From Sipunculus nudus (Eukaryota > Annelida > Sipuncula > Golfingiida > Sipunculidae): 64,000 bases of DNA. The translations under genes and the position numbers were made by a program. Under the pieces are notes generated by a model. The model was not told the DNA's origin, did no database searches, and worked only from the letters and a program-made list of their open reading frames with translations. Shown here piece by piece: positions 1 through 12,274 of the stretch (positions are counted from its first letter, which is position 1; each line of letters starts with the position of its first letter). The stretch spans positions 53,024,558 through 53,088,557 of the forward strand of contig CM049310.1 of NCBI GenBank assembly GCA_026874595.1, given 5' to 3'.

Positions 1-435
1 ATATCTGTTGACTTGGAAACCAAACTTTTTTTATTTAAATTTTATATAAATCTCAACTATGCTTCAGTGATAATATAAGCAAAATGATTGTTAAAACTGA
101 AGTAATTAAACTAACAATAAATTTCTGTAATAAGACTTTTTCTTAACAGGAAATAACTAGATCATCAATAAGTAATAAGTTGTCAATCGGGTGAGTTAAG
201 CTCTCTCCAGTTAAGCATACAGCGATGTATTGAGGATGCACCGTCATAGATGACTTGCAACAAATTTAAATTGAAAACCAAACTTAAGATATTCATATTA
301 GTTCCAAGCCACGCCTTCGAATGACTGACAGTAAGTCCATAAACGTTGGTGGCTGAACTCAACTTTCGAATATGGATCGGAATCTTTCAATACAGGAATC
401 TTTCTATACATGATTATATCAGTAGCGGCCTTCCT
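1..435. other. AT-rich intergenic or intronic DNA
   Basis: I see no coding signal, RNA gene or clear repeat here. The LINE fragment that follows may begin somewhat earlier than 436, but no translated similarity is visible upstream. Confidence 0.4.
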
Positions 436-1320
436 TTAGCTCCGCCGTGTAGCTTCCATCCGGCATTCCCTTTCATCTAGCACGTGCTCTCGGCTCATTT
501 GTGCCAAGGTATTATCTCGCCTCGATAAATGCAATTCAGAGATGGCGGGATTACCTGCAGAGCAAGTCTTGCGGCTGCATATGATACAGAATAATGCTTC
601 GCGCCTCGTTCTAAAGTAGCTTAAGAGTGACCGCGCCACACCGCTACTCAGACAGCTTCACTGGCTTCCCGTCATGTACCGTCCATAGGGGCTGATCCAT
701 GATTAAGGAAAAGGAGGGGTCCAGCCCAGGAGGACTATGGCAAACCCTAAAAGGTTCCAATGTTTGGAAAAATAAATTGGGAGGGAGGGGGGGGGGGGAC
801 CAAGCCGCAAAGTTGGTCTGAAACCCTTAAAATAGGTTGTTTTACAATACAAAATTGGTGTTTTTGCTTACCGTCTGTCGAAACTCACTGCCATTATATT
901 TGCCAGTAAAATCAATACACAGTCGGCAAGCGAAAACTTTCTTAAAGGACCAAAGTGTCATATGAAAGTGGGTGAAAATTCCTTTATTTTCATAGCCCTG
1001 AAGGTCTACCATTCGCTTCCTTCCAAACTTAGAACAGATCCCACTCTTACATCATCTAAAACCAATTTAAAAATTTATCACTTTCTGCAAAATTTTGGTC
1101 TTTAATATGTATGTTTTTTTTGTAAGTGAACTGCAGTGGGTAAACACGCGGGAGAAAAGAGGAAGAAATGGGGCTTAATGAGAGGTACCGGTAAAAGGTT
1201 TTCTTAATATATTATGCTGAGTATATGGTTATATTAGTGCCTGCGTGTCTTAGCGCTGAGATTCCGACTATCGGAGAATTGGCTCTATATAAATACTATT
1301 TACTATTATTAATATGCACC
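436..1320 (+). mobile_element. CR1/L2-like LINE 3' end (decayed, interrupted)
   Basis: Plus-strand translation gives the signature of the reverse-transcriptase C-terminus of CR1/L2-clade LINEs: an IQNNASRLVL stretch, then ATPLLRQLHWLPVMYR, ending near 685. After an inserted repeat (688-835) the reading resumes around 1010 with VYHSLPSKLR and continues to the ORF end near 1105. The 3' tail carries the motif CGACTATCGGAGAATTGGC followed by TATATAAATACTATTTACT and a short ATT run, matching another tail at 24340-24635. Frameshifts and stops (for example before KSDRATPLL) show the copy is dead. LINE identity is firm; the clade is inferred. Confidence 0.75.
688..835 (+). mobile_element. MITE-like repeat nested in LINE
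   Basis: This segment shares ordered blocks with the reverse complement of 40172-40383: a GGATC-type end, AAGGAAAAGGAGGGG, CCCAGGAGGACTA, a poly-G tract near 790-800 and AAGTTGGTCTGAAACCC. It interrupts the LINE reading frame, so it inserted later. Only one terminus is obvious, so this copy is probably truncated or diverged. Confidence 0.6.
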
Positions 1321-2560
1321 CAGAGTACACAGATATTCCATGAATTATTCAAATAAGGCAGAATAATAACTGGCTTAAACGTTAATTACTATTAATATAT
1401 AAATTATATATGAGAGAGAAGCAAACTTGGCCTTGATGGCTAGCCTTAAGGATAAATGGTCAAATTTAAATATGAAAACAACGTCTTCCAAGGGAGTGAA
1501 ATAAGGTTTGGCCAGAGGTTCATATCTTAAGAGTACCGTGTGTCATGACACGTGTTCTGTTGATACCTATTGTTGTGTCGAATCATCACCATAAAGCCAC
1601 ACAGAGTTCATCAGCAGAAAATCTTTGGCCATTTAATCATGGTATCCTGAGCAAGAGGATTTCAAACCCGAGACACAAATGGTCCAAAACACTGTTTTAA
1701 AAAACCGACTCAATCGTCAGTGGCAAAAGATCGCAACTAGTACTTCAGAGATGGGTTTCTAACAAAGTCTCTCCTGCAACTTTTGAACCTGGCCAGAATG
1801 TTGAGTCACAGCTCGCAAGGGCATGCAAGTGAATTGCTCACTGAATAGTTTAGCTAACATGGCTTGTGATCTTAATTGATTTTCACAAAGCAGCTCACGT
1901 GCTTCAAGTTTGCCCCATGTTTTCGCATACCGCGTGCCGACTTAACATAGCTAGTTGTCACGTGGTATGCGATATGCAAAAGCATTTGGAAGAGTTTTTA
2001 ATTATCAATCACACATTGATTTCCTCCACTTTATGCGGACATGTAGGAAAACGGAGAATCCAAGATTATTCTACAACGACCACGTGATTTGGTTACAATG
2101 TCTTCAGTCTAAATCATTTCCGGATATCCAAGACTGGATTAACATGTCATAGTACCTGAATTATAACATACACCAGAGTTGTAAAGCCTGCAAATAAACA
2201 CCCAAGGGGTAAGTATACCACATTCCGTTTACTCTGTGCCACTTCCACATACCATGCACATACTAAGTGCTCACTAAACGTAGATTAATACTATTTTATC
2301 CTGAGTGTTGTGCGTGTACTTAAGATTTGACGATCATGCTCTCTTACATCAAATTTCATGCTTATTTCTTCAGAAATCAATCTTTCACAGACACTATGAT
2401 TTTTTTGCCCTTGTGGATTTATTAAGTGTTTCGCTTCTTTTGTATATGGACATTTTAACTGGAATATAATAAATTTCTAAACATGTTCTCATAATTTCAC
2501 TTATTGAAGACTGGCCCACTAATTACAAGGTACATTCAGAATATTTACAATATCACCATT
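1321..2560. other. Gene-free stretch
   Basis: Only short open frames are present (for example 1866-2087 and 1955-2152 on the plus strand), with no recognisable domain, no compelling splice-site pairing and no clear repeat. Confidence 0.4.
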
Positions 2561-3021
2561 GGGGCACGGTGAAATCTCAACAGCGCCTAAGAGCAATATT
2601 TAGCTTTCAGTAAACGCGGTTTAGTGATTATATTTTGTAAGAATTTCAGTGACGTTGGCCGTCAATCAATATTCAGATATGACAGCTATAGGCTTTCTGA
2701 TTTTGAGCATTATTCGTGCTCAGTTTTATTCATTTAGAAATGAAACTTTTAGAGAGATCATGTTTTCTTTCTCTATTCGGATAAACAATTTTGGGGCACG
2801 GTGGAATCTCAACAGCGCCTAATAGCAATATTTAGCTTCCAGTAAACGCGGTTTAGTGATTATATTTGGTAAGAATTTCAGTGACGTTGGCCGTCCATCA
2901 ATATTCAGATATGACAGCTATAGGCTTTCTGATTTTGAGCATTATTCGTGCTCAGTTTTATTCATTTAGAAATGAAACTTTTAGGGAGATCATGTTTTCT
3001 TTCTCTATTCGGATAAACAAT
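2561..3021 (+). repeat. 232-bp tandem duplication
   Basis: The block beginning GGGGCACGGTGAAATC at 2561 recurs beginning GGGGCACGGTGGAATC at 2793. The offset stays at 232 bp until both copies end in CTATTCGGATAAACAAT (2789 and 3021). Only a handful of substitutions separate them, so this is a recent segmental tandem duplication. The open frame crossing the second copy (2866-3129) shows no family features. Confidence 0.9.
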
Positions 3022-3640
3022 ATGATTCGCATCCTTAGGACAAATCCTGCAAGGGGCAAATATGAAGTCTCAAGGCCACGGCCATTTAAAAATCACAAAA
3101 GACTATCTTATGGATTTGGAGCAATATGAAATTCGGATAATGTTTCTCATACCGTTAGCATTGGCTGTGTTAGAAACAGACGATCATAAACCTTGCTGGT
3201 GGCAGACCGCGGGTACAAACATCACTAGCAGACCATTACATAACTCCATGGGGACAGACATGAAACTCTCTACCTGGATTATTTAGGGGACACAGTAATA
3301 GTATAATGGGCTTCTAATAAACCCGTGGTATTAGAGCGGTACCAAGCGCTGTTATATGCCCCTGCACCCCTTTAAATGATCGAATGACCACGTTTACTAT
3401 TAAAAAAAATACTCCCACCTGGTCTCTCCCACTCGATAGCATTCCCTGAGGGCAGTTTGCCATATTTCGCTTAACTTCAGTCTACTTAAGTGTATTAAGA
3501 TAACACACGTTAATTCTGCCCAGGAGGTTGTTTCGGTTGTGTCATTTTTCTGGTTTGTAGGTGGTGATTGTCGCTTAATATAGGATTAAATACTGTAACG
3601 ATTTCCCCAAAACATTGTAAAAGGGTGGTATGGAATAGGT
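3022..3640. other. Gene-free stretch
   Basis: AT-rich DNA with short open frames only. I see no domain or repeat that I can name. Confidence 0.35.
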
Positions 3641-3649
3641 CTTTTTTTC

Positions 3650-4020
3650 TGTCGCGGATTCAGTTAAACGGGTGGATCTAGCAGGATTGTTTTTGCGATC
3701 CTTTGCGCTCTACTCCCTGCTCTCTACTACTCTATTCAATCCATCCGCACAAGAATAAGTTCGTTTTGATGGAGTTACTATATAAGGCTGTCTTTCCATG
3801 ACCGCGAATTCAATTCGATGCGATGGCGTTGCCTGGCGAGGATATCCCCAGCGGAGCATTGAGCGCGTTAATTCTACAGAAATCGCTACATGCACGGTTT
3901 CGCCGTACGGTTTATAACCCGCGCGTTCACCACGAAGAAACCAACGTACATGGAAAGGCTATATGAATAAAACATTTGAGCGATTCTGGTCCCCCCGAAC
4001 GCTCATGGAAAGGCAGCTGG
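3650..4020 (+). promoter_or_regulatory. CpG-richer segment with TATA-like box
   Basis: Against an AT-rich background this segment is rich in CG dinucleotides. It contains CTATATAAGG (about 3778-3787) and, roughly 10 bp further on, an ATG near 3799 opening a 40-codon plus-strand frame with no recognised similarity. A 61-codon minus-strand frame (3710-3895) overlaps it. It could be a small promoter or the unmethylated end of an unseen gene, or chance composition. No transcription evidence is available. Confidence 0.2.
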
Positions 4021-7000
4021 CGATTTAAGATTGCTTATTTATGTTTGACATTACACATTTTTATCACACTTGCCGGTATACTACCTATTTTATCAATCTG
4101 CGGAAATAGGCCTGAAGTTCTCAGTTTGGAAGATATTCAACTGTAACAGTGGGATAAGGTGTTCAGTTTCAAATTTTTATAACAACAAGTATTGTATTTT
4201 TTTTTAAAAGAAACAGTAAAATAACACCTCTCTGAAAAATATTGAGATTTCACACGTTCTTAAATGTCAGCTGCTTGAATTAATTGCATTCTCATTTATG
4301 AACATAAATATCCACTGCGGCTAACTTTCCGTTAAAAATTGATATTTCTAAAACAGGACATAACATGAACCTTATTTTAGGCGCATAAGTGGTTTTATGA
4401 GGCCGACGATGACGTCAAGCAATATTTATAGAAAATGAAACGTCACTGTAAAGAAAGACCGTACTCCCTGTAATGCGAGATGTTATTATCTTTTAAACGT
4501 TATTAAAGACTGCTCAAAGGTATGGAAGTTTCCCTAAAAAGCAAGAAAGTATTGTGAAAAAAATCTTACTTTATAAGAATCATTATTATTCTCAGTAGTT
4601 AGATTGGCAGGTGGTAAGAAAATGAATATATCCCATTAATCCATAGGTATTTCAGCTTACATAACAAACTGTATTACAATCACAGTGAAAATTTAAAAAA
4701 AAAGTTCAGTGACATTTATCTGTAGTAAAAGGTCCAGTCCCAAGTCTATGTGTCCCCTTTGACACTCGCATTGGAATGAGGCGCTATGAAACGGAACACC
4801 AGTGGTTTAACATAAGGACGGTTAGTACTGAAGAACTAATATCCTGCATTGTTCGAGAGTCACCTTTACTGAAATGGCAAGGGATTAGTCTCGTTTACTT
4901 CAAAAGTAATTATATATCACGTCTTGGAAAGCGCCCACAGCCAGCCCATGGAATTTGCGAAAGTGGCTGCGTGCAGTTGTATCTTTTATAATTTACGGAG
5001 AAACCGTTGGATCGCCCCATGCAAAACTTTATTAAAATGATGTTGTTTTAAATGTGTGTATATAGATTGGCTCGAAGTAAGGGACTGATAGCTTGTCATT
5101 TAAAGCCCTCAGTTATGAAATCTTATGTGTAGGGATATACATCATAATTATACACATTATGGATGTAAGCTGAATTCTGTGATATGTCGTAATATGTATA
5201 TTGTCAGAAGGCTCATAATTAATTTTAGTGGAATAAAAATAGTTTTGATGTGTATCTAAAGTGAAATATTTTTTATCCTCCCCCCCCCCCCCCCCTCTTT
5301 TGAAGACGCCTTAATATCTGGTTCACGGACAAACGTTCATCTTGTTGATTGGCTCTGTGCTCTTTTATCCATGTTTATTGTGTCAAAACGCACAAGTATA
5401 ACTGAATTATTTATTCCTAAATCCCCCTCCGTGACTAATATACTGCATGATCCAAATTTTCCAGATATGTGCGTTGTCGCCCTTAAGTGCATAAAACAGG
5501 TAAAGAGCTTTTGGGTTTTGACGATATTAGATTGAAAGGAGCTGGTGCCTAATGGTATGTGAAAGGCAAAGCAATAGCGTGTGTGAAATGAAAATTTGTC
5601 TTCACTTTTTGAAACACATTTCATCTATATAGCTAGCGCAGATCTTAACAAAGTATACAAAATTTTTTATCATTTGTATGGTAACGTCAGGGAAACCAGA
5701 CCACTTTTTGGACTCAAATATAAATCAGTTAAGACCCGATCTAGACTTATATCTATAGAGACACGCCAGAAGATTTATAATTTCTGATTCCAGCGGCCCT
5801 TCAGGTCTGTCTCGTCATTTCAAATACAACATCTGACGACGCTTTAGACTGTATGAATATTCAAACTGTCTGTCACTACGCTCCAGAGATATGAAACAGC
5901 GTCTCAAAACAGTCGTCCTGACAGTGTACATTAGGACAACCTGCAAATGGATACAAACTTGTACTTTTCAAGTCATAATCAAATGAAGATAATTATAAAT
6001 ATTTTATATTCATGACATATTTTGCTATTTAAATTACTTTTTCTTTATTACATATACTCTTGATTAAAATAGCATATATTGTATATTATATGATATTGGA
6101 ATTCGATAGAAAGACTTGTTTTCAAATAACTACATTTACTTATTATTAAATATCATTTAATAAAAGAAGTTTGTTAAAGTACCATATGTGTGTTATGTGA
6201 CATTGTCTGCTTATTTGTAGCAGCATTTACACTGTGTTTTTCAACGTCAGCACTTTAATATCATTATCAATTCCCCGATGAGAGTTATTTATCCGAAGGA
6301 TAGTTCGATAATAATTATATTTAATTGTATAGTACTTGATAATTAATTATTATTTCTTTCACCAAAACTCCCGGATTCTCATGAAATGTTTGATAGAATT
6401 TAAATTTGGCACAAAAATTGTACGATATCATTCGTCGGAAGATTTTGTTAGTTTTCCTGTTTGATCATTAGATCCAAATAATACGTGATCCCATTCCATC
6501 AAAGACTCGCAGACTAAAGTTATCCATGCCGTAAGTCACTGCGATGTGACGACACTTCAGATCACACTAATAACGGTCCACTCGGTCAGGACTAGTACTG
6601 TTTGATGCTGACTGGTATTTTCGGCAGCAGGGCAGCCATGACGTTGTGTCACCCGCTAAATCCGATCAAACTGATGAGGTGTGTGCTTCCCATGCACAAT
6701 ACTGTCCATGGCTGACGATTTCCAACCTGTCAGGCCATGCTGAGATCCCCTTTGTTGTGACCTGAAGCGTGAGATAGAGGACTTGTGGTGCCTAGTTTTC
6801 AAGTGTCGGGTTGTATGTTCGCGTTCCCATTTGGTTCCCTCTCAGCACTGGCCAAGGTCTTCCACATAAGGGTGTACCCTCTTCATCCAGAACAGAATGA
6901 CTGCTATTCATTGGCGGTATATATATATATAGAATCGTCCATCGCATGTCGTGACTGCTTTAGTTGTATGCTATGTATTCTCCCAAGGAAATTGCCAAAA

Positions 7001-7628
7001 AGGCACAAAAATGATTATACCAGAAACGTCAGAAGAAAAAAGGGTAAATTGAGGTGAGAATGACATTGTTTATGATATCAGGTTCATACAACCACTCTCA
7101 AGATAATCGTTATTCGGGATCGGGCCATAATATTGATATTTATTTTTTAATTACAAATATATTTTATCGGGAAAGCCCAGCTTAATACTGTTTTTCAGTG
7201 GGGTCCTGTTACAATTGCATATAAATTATAACAATAGAAGTAGATCATAGAATATATGAATAGGCAATGAGACGAATAAGAACTATAATGTGAATACTAA
7301 GACATAAATGAAATATTAAAATCCTACATAATACTATAAACGGATTTTGGCGAAACATAATAAGTAAAATCAATCACATATGAAACGTAAACACAGTCCA
7401 CAGTGTTAAAATATTTTTAAAATAAGCAAAAAATACAAGAGTTAATGTGATTCTCGGAAGTAGGAATGCATATTATTCAGTATTAAGACTTGGAGAGAAA
7501 ATGCTTTAACTCTCTCTTAAAGGCAGCTTTAACTTGTTTTCTGTTTTTGGCAGCCATCCAGTCATCAACCATAACACGAAGTGCATTGGGCTAGATCGAT
7601 TAGGTATTTAGACAGACTGTCATTTTTT
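4021..7628. other. Gene-free AT-rich stretch
   Basis: No coding region is supported. A 16-base poly-C run lies at 5281-5296. Around 6530-6950 the base composition is higher in GC and has a vague tRNA-like look, but no A/B-box pair was good enough to call. The rest is AT-rich with short frames. Confidence 0.4.
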
Positions 7629-8000
7629 GTTGGAGGTAACCGCCTCCATTTTTTTAATGCTAGCTTAACTAATTATATGTACATCTGCAGATTTCCATTC
7701 CGGTTTCGGACTACGTGACAGGGCAGTATCACACGCTTCCTCTCATTTGATATCCTGGCGTTGGCACCTGCGGGCCCTGGGTTGGTAATCATACCACCGA
7801 GGACCCCCGAAAGGCGCACCCGTTTGTGAGTGAAACATGGCCGTTGGGCACGACCTTCCCATTAAGCCTGCAGAGCGCTCACCCTGGGTGGGGACCGACC
7901 GTGAAAAAACCTCACCGCCTCGGCTGAGGTTTGAACTCACGATCTCCCGGCTTTGAGTCCTGCGCTCTACCCCTGAGCCACAGAAACCGGTTTGAATTTA
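7629..8000 (-). mobile_element. tRNA-derived SINE, family A, copy 1
   Basis: Read on the minus strand it begins near TAAATTCAAACCGG and then shows tRNA-like polymerase III promoter elements: an A box in GTGGCTCAGGGGTAGAGCG and a B box in GAGTTCAAACCTC. A unique body (GGTGAGCGCTCTGCAGGC, GGGGTCCTCGGTGGTATGAT, AGGAAGCGTGTGATACTGCC) leads to a 3' end with GGCGGTTACCTCC. A second copy with the same blocks in the same order lies at 63467-63858. As expected for a SINE it has no coding capacity. The partner LINE supplying its 3' end was not identified. Confidence 0.85.
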
Positions 8001-8068
8001 TTAGAAAAAAGATGATTCAGACTGAAATAAGACATTACAAATTTCTTCGCATGTACTTAATTATTTTT

Positions 8069-8251
8069 TTATATATGACCACTTATTGATATTGGCCTGT
8101 AATTATAAATGTCGGATTTGCTCTCAGCTCCTTTATAAATGGGGCTTATACTAGCTGTCCACCGGTCTTTAGGAAAATAACCTGTATTCAGAGAAAGATT
8201 AAAAATGTGCGCATGTAATATAGCTATCACTTTAAAAATCTGTTCTAACAA
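8069..8251 (-). pseudogene. LINE reverse-transcriptase fragment
   Basis: The minus-strand frame reads FNLSLNTGYFPKDRW, then SPIYKGAESK, then NYRPISI. This is the conserved entry into the reverse-transcriptase domain of non-LTR retrotransposons (FP.DWK....PIYK..D....NYRPIS). The frame ends straight after NYRPISI, and the rest of the polymerase is not found next to it, so this is a short dead fragment beside the SINE. Confidence 0.7.
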
Positions 8252-10905
8252 ATGGAAGCGGGATCCAAATCAGTCCTAAATCATTCATAAATGAATGTTC
8301 TTTATTGCAAAGCTTGGTTATGTGAACGTTTAACACCTATACCCCATACAGGAGTCCGTAAAACCATTGATAGCTCTCAATCTTTTTTTTTTAATTTCAG
8401 TACATATTATATTTTACTGATAAAAATGCATTAGTGAAATATTTAAAGTAAAAACAGTAGTGTAACTGATTAGATATATCGAATTAAATAACAATGAATA
8501 ACTCTAACAAAGTGATACAGAAGGTCTGGATTGCAATGGGAGCTCTCTCGTGGTCACATTCCTTGCAAACAATATCTCGGTCTTGGTCAAATGTAAGACT
8601 GTGTTGACCAGGTAAATTCATCCGCGTTTGTAGCGTGATGATGTCAGAAGGTTTTCAGGCACCTGCCTCATTTCTTCAGCTACCTTTCAGTAATAACCAT
8701 CATAAAAAACGCACAACATGCACGGAACAACAAGAATACCATTTACATAAAACCCTCTTCTTTATATAATGATGATTCCCTTTTTATTCATACAAAGAGC
8801 ATCAAGTTACAGGATAAGTTTTTCTAGCAGCGCCTATTTTGTCGGTGAGACCAGAAAAGTTTTAAAATGACATGACTTCTAATTCAGTAACATATGTAAA
8901 CGTTCTGCATAATGTTAAAAAAACACCGTCAGAGACAAGTGTCCTGTTCGTATTGATTTTCTCCCGCAGCTACTATATTTCAGTGTAAAACATGTTTTCT
9001 TCACATTATACAAGAGTCTCCATTGAATGTGCGAAACAATGAGGACTTGGAAAGTTTTTTTTTTCGGGCGATTGCAGCTCCCGTTCTGTTGATAACTCGT
9101 GATAATTTATCTGTGTGGTTGAAATTACAACTTTAATTAAAACTTTTGAGACTTGCATTTTTTGGAAATCAATCGAAGCTTGGAGATACCGGAAATAATA
9201 ATGCTCAAATGGTATAACATTCCGCAGGGTTTGTTGCTCCCATCCATAAATCGATTGTAGAAAAAAAAACTTGATTCATGGCGAGCATCATGCTAACTCG
9301 TTACTCCTTAGAAACAACTTCCATTTATCATTTATCATGAAAATGTGTGAGCTTGCTTGTTGGTTGTGTAAGTACTCCTGAGACAAAACTGGCTAGTAAT
9401 TTGTCATTTAAGCTGTTGCAGAAGAAATTACTGCAGACTTGTATTACGCTGTTACACTGTCTTCATTCGCAGGCAGTCAGGTCGCCTGTAAACATCAGCC
9501 ATTTAAGCCACCATGAGCAGAATGGGTTGGGAGAACCAGTCTACAGGAAACTAATAAGTCGAAATAACCATTTCAAAATGACTTGAGTTTACCTGTCCGT
9601 AAGAATAGTTTAAAGTAGCCGAGTGAAAACAGTCTGCAAGTTAGCAAACATACTGGTTCTCTTACGTTATCTTAATATTAAGTAGAGTCTGTTATAATAA
9701 TGTGACTTGTATATAATAAGGCCAGTGGCATTTGTCTTTCATTATGGTAACCATTATGACGTTACAAATTTTTAATAATTTGATATTACAACTGACCCCA
9801 GACTTAGTCATGTCATATAAAATAAATATTAGTCAGCTTTCTTATGACTGGTGATGCCCGATAAATATTTAAAGAAGATGTTAATAAGGTGTAAACGTTT
9901 GTATCTTCGTTATTTGTATTATTTAACTGAAGTTTAGCTACCTAACCAAAAAACAGCGCAATAGAAGGTATAAGGGAAAGTAAGGTCTCTCCTTGTAATC
10001 AGAACGGATTCTCATTAGTGATGCTCGATCTCTCTGACTGACTTAGGAACTCCGGGAATACCTGTACAGTTAATGCATCATTTTTACACAGTTTTATTTA
10101 TATTTATCATCCCTGACCTTATAATTAATCATTATGGTACTTCTTATAAGTCGAGGAATTGGAGAGTTTCAAGATATAAATATTCTTCCAGGATTTGATA
10201 GAAAATCGTGTTTTAGTCCATGCTTATATAAAGCCCCTCTTGCATGCTCTTTATACATACGTATGTAAGTATATGCATTACACACACACTTGTAAAAAAA
10301 AAAAAAAAAAAAAAAAACGCCTCCTGTCACTAGCAGGTCGGTTTTTCCATGGGCTGTGGTTTCTGTATAGTTTATTGTTCTATACGTAAGCATGAATACT
10401 TACGTTGGTGAAAAGTGACTTAAAAAACAGAAAACTTATTGGCTGCAGGCTCAGGACTGTATAGTAAATCATATGAGCACAATTCTATATTTCTCGTGAT
10501 TTTTGTGCGGCGAAGCAGTCCAAATGTAGGAGATGGCCGGTTTGTCTTTGGCATTTAGATTTCCCTGGGTAATATAGGATATTGCCTCGTTTCTGCAGAT
10601 CACGATCTTAAGTTCTTCGGAGTAACGGCAAGAGGTATTAAAAGAAATATAGTTTAATAGGGGTTGGTGTCACGTTAAAGATTAAACAAGTAATAGTCAT
10701 TTGCTTATTTGTATGGTCTTAGAAGGCGCTTACAACTGAAAACTATATATATTTATAGAAGTAGAAATGATCTGCGGGAATGCAGTCTTTCCTCCGCGGT
10801 CACACAGCGCTCTGTATTTAGAAACGGAACATAATATGTTAAGGTATGTAGTGCATCGCACCCAACCGTGTGAAAAAGAAAATATAAAAACCGATATCTA
10901 ATTGT
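8252..10905. other. Gene-free stretch
   Basis: No coding region can be supported. There is a poly-A run at about 10294-10317 next to a short (CA)n tract. Open frames here are short or homopolymer-driven. Confidence 0.4.
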
Positions 10906-10907
10906 TG

Positions 10908-10963
10908 AACTTCAGTCACCTGATGAGCCGATGAGGCGAAACCGGCGATAGTGATTCAGATCC
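10908..10963 (+). ncRNA. Hammerhead-ribozyme-like motif (type I)
   Basis: The invariant hammerhead core is present in order: CTGATGA (10920-10926), stem II GCC/GGC closing a GATGA loop (10927-10937), then GAAA (10938-10941). A short stem III region ends in TA at 10949-10950, which would place self-cleavage after A10950. Sequence before the core (ending CAGTCAC) pairs with sequence after the cleavage site (starting GTGATTCAG) as stem I: about 10 of 13 positions pair, with an internal mismatch loop. Stem III is weak, with few canonical pairs, so activity is uncertain. Small type I hammerheads are known in animal Penelope-like and short interspersed elements. I see no such element body around this one. 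Confidence 0.5.
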
Positions 10964-12195
10964 AATACATACCTGTATATATTTAATGTTTATTTGTTTA
11001 ATGTCAGGAGCATGTTCCTTGGTTACATATAATTAATAGAAATATGCAGTAGGAACCAGTTCGTATTGCACTGGTATATATAATCATCATGCATGTATAG
11101 ATACCATAAGCCAGTATTTTAATATCCTACTATATATCAAATATCATCTAAATCCTGCGATATACGAAAGTATATATAATATATAGATGAGCCCTGAGTA
11201 TCTTGAAAAAAAATATAACATCATGAAGTCCTGAAGCATAAACCACAGGGGCGCAATATCGGCCATAAGTGCTGATATATACAGAAACATGATCAAATAA
11301 CACGGTGTTCATATTGATCGAATAACGGGTGGCGGTGGAAATCTTTGGGGCGTCGAGATTTATAGGAGGATCTGACGATTTATCTCAGGCCCCTGCCAGT
11401 GGGTGTCTTTACGTGCAAAAGGCATTTGTAACAGATAATGAGTCGGCTGCTGCGTCAGCTTCTGGTTCAGAAGAAAACACCACGATTAAAGACTTCAATT
11501 GTTTCCTTGATATGGCCATGAAACAGCGACTGATTATTATAGAACCTTTACATAGAGACTGAATATCTCCTTTTTTCATGAAAGATTAAAAGCCTGTTAG
11601 AAACCTTTGATGTGCTGGTCGTAAGGATTCATGAGAACAGCAGAATTGCGTTAAGAGATATAATAAATTGGTGTTTTATTCAAGAATGATAATTAAATTA
11701 TAATATTTATCGCAATCTTGCACCACGTTATGTGAATCAGAAGCACAGCAAAGTAACAAAGAAAGAAATATGCGGCCCCGTGTGTGTGCTGGTCTGGACA
11801 GTTTAGGGAATTAATTCATATTTGAAATGTAAAGGCCGATCTAGATTACATATATGTACATTTTCGGAACCCCGCACACCTGATTATGGAAATGTGAAAC
11901 ATATTTTTCTAGGGGTTGACATCCTATTTGACATCCGACATAAAATGATCCTGTAATGTATCGCAGATCACAAAATGTACTGCATAATCATGATACACTT
12001 ATAAAAGGTTTTCCTGTGCAGTAAACTAATTCACGCATGCAGAATTCACGGATTAATTAATCAATACATAACAGTCATGAACAAATAGAATGAAAGAGAT
12101 TAACTAGAATCAAACGTTAAGTGAACTTTATTGAATGAAATGTAAACAAGAAAAGCAGATTAATATGATATTAAATAAAATGTAAATGTTCTCAC
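10964..12195. other. Gene-free stretch
   Basis: AT-rich DNA with one 77-codon plus-strand frame (11329-11562, GTG start) that shows no family features. Nothing is supported. Confidence 0.35.
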
Positions 12196-12196
12196 A

Positions 12197-12270
<74 letters not shown>
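12196..12270. repeat. (CA)n(TA)n compound microsatellite
   Basis: About twelve CA units run directly into about twenty-five TA units. The overlapping tyrosine-isoleucine and cysteine-valine frames on the minus strand come from this tract and are not genes. Confidence 0.95.

Positions 12271-12274
<4 letters not shown>

Noticed and set aside
6785-7057. tRNA-derived SINE or small gene
   Set aside because: There are faint A/B-box-like words, but no second copy in the window and no defined ends. The 90-codon frame has no family features.
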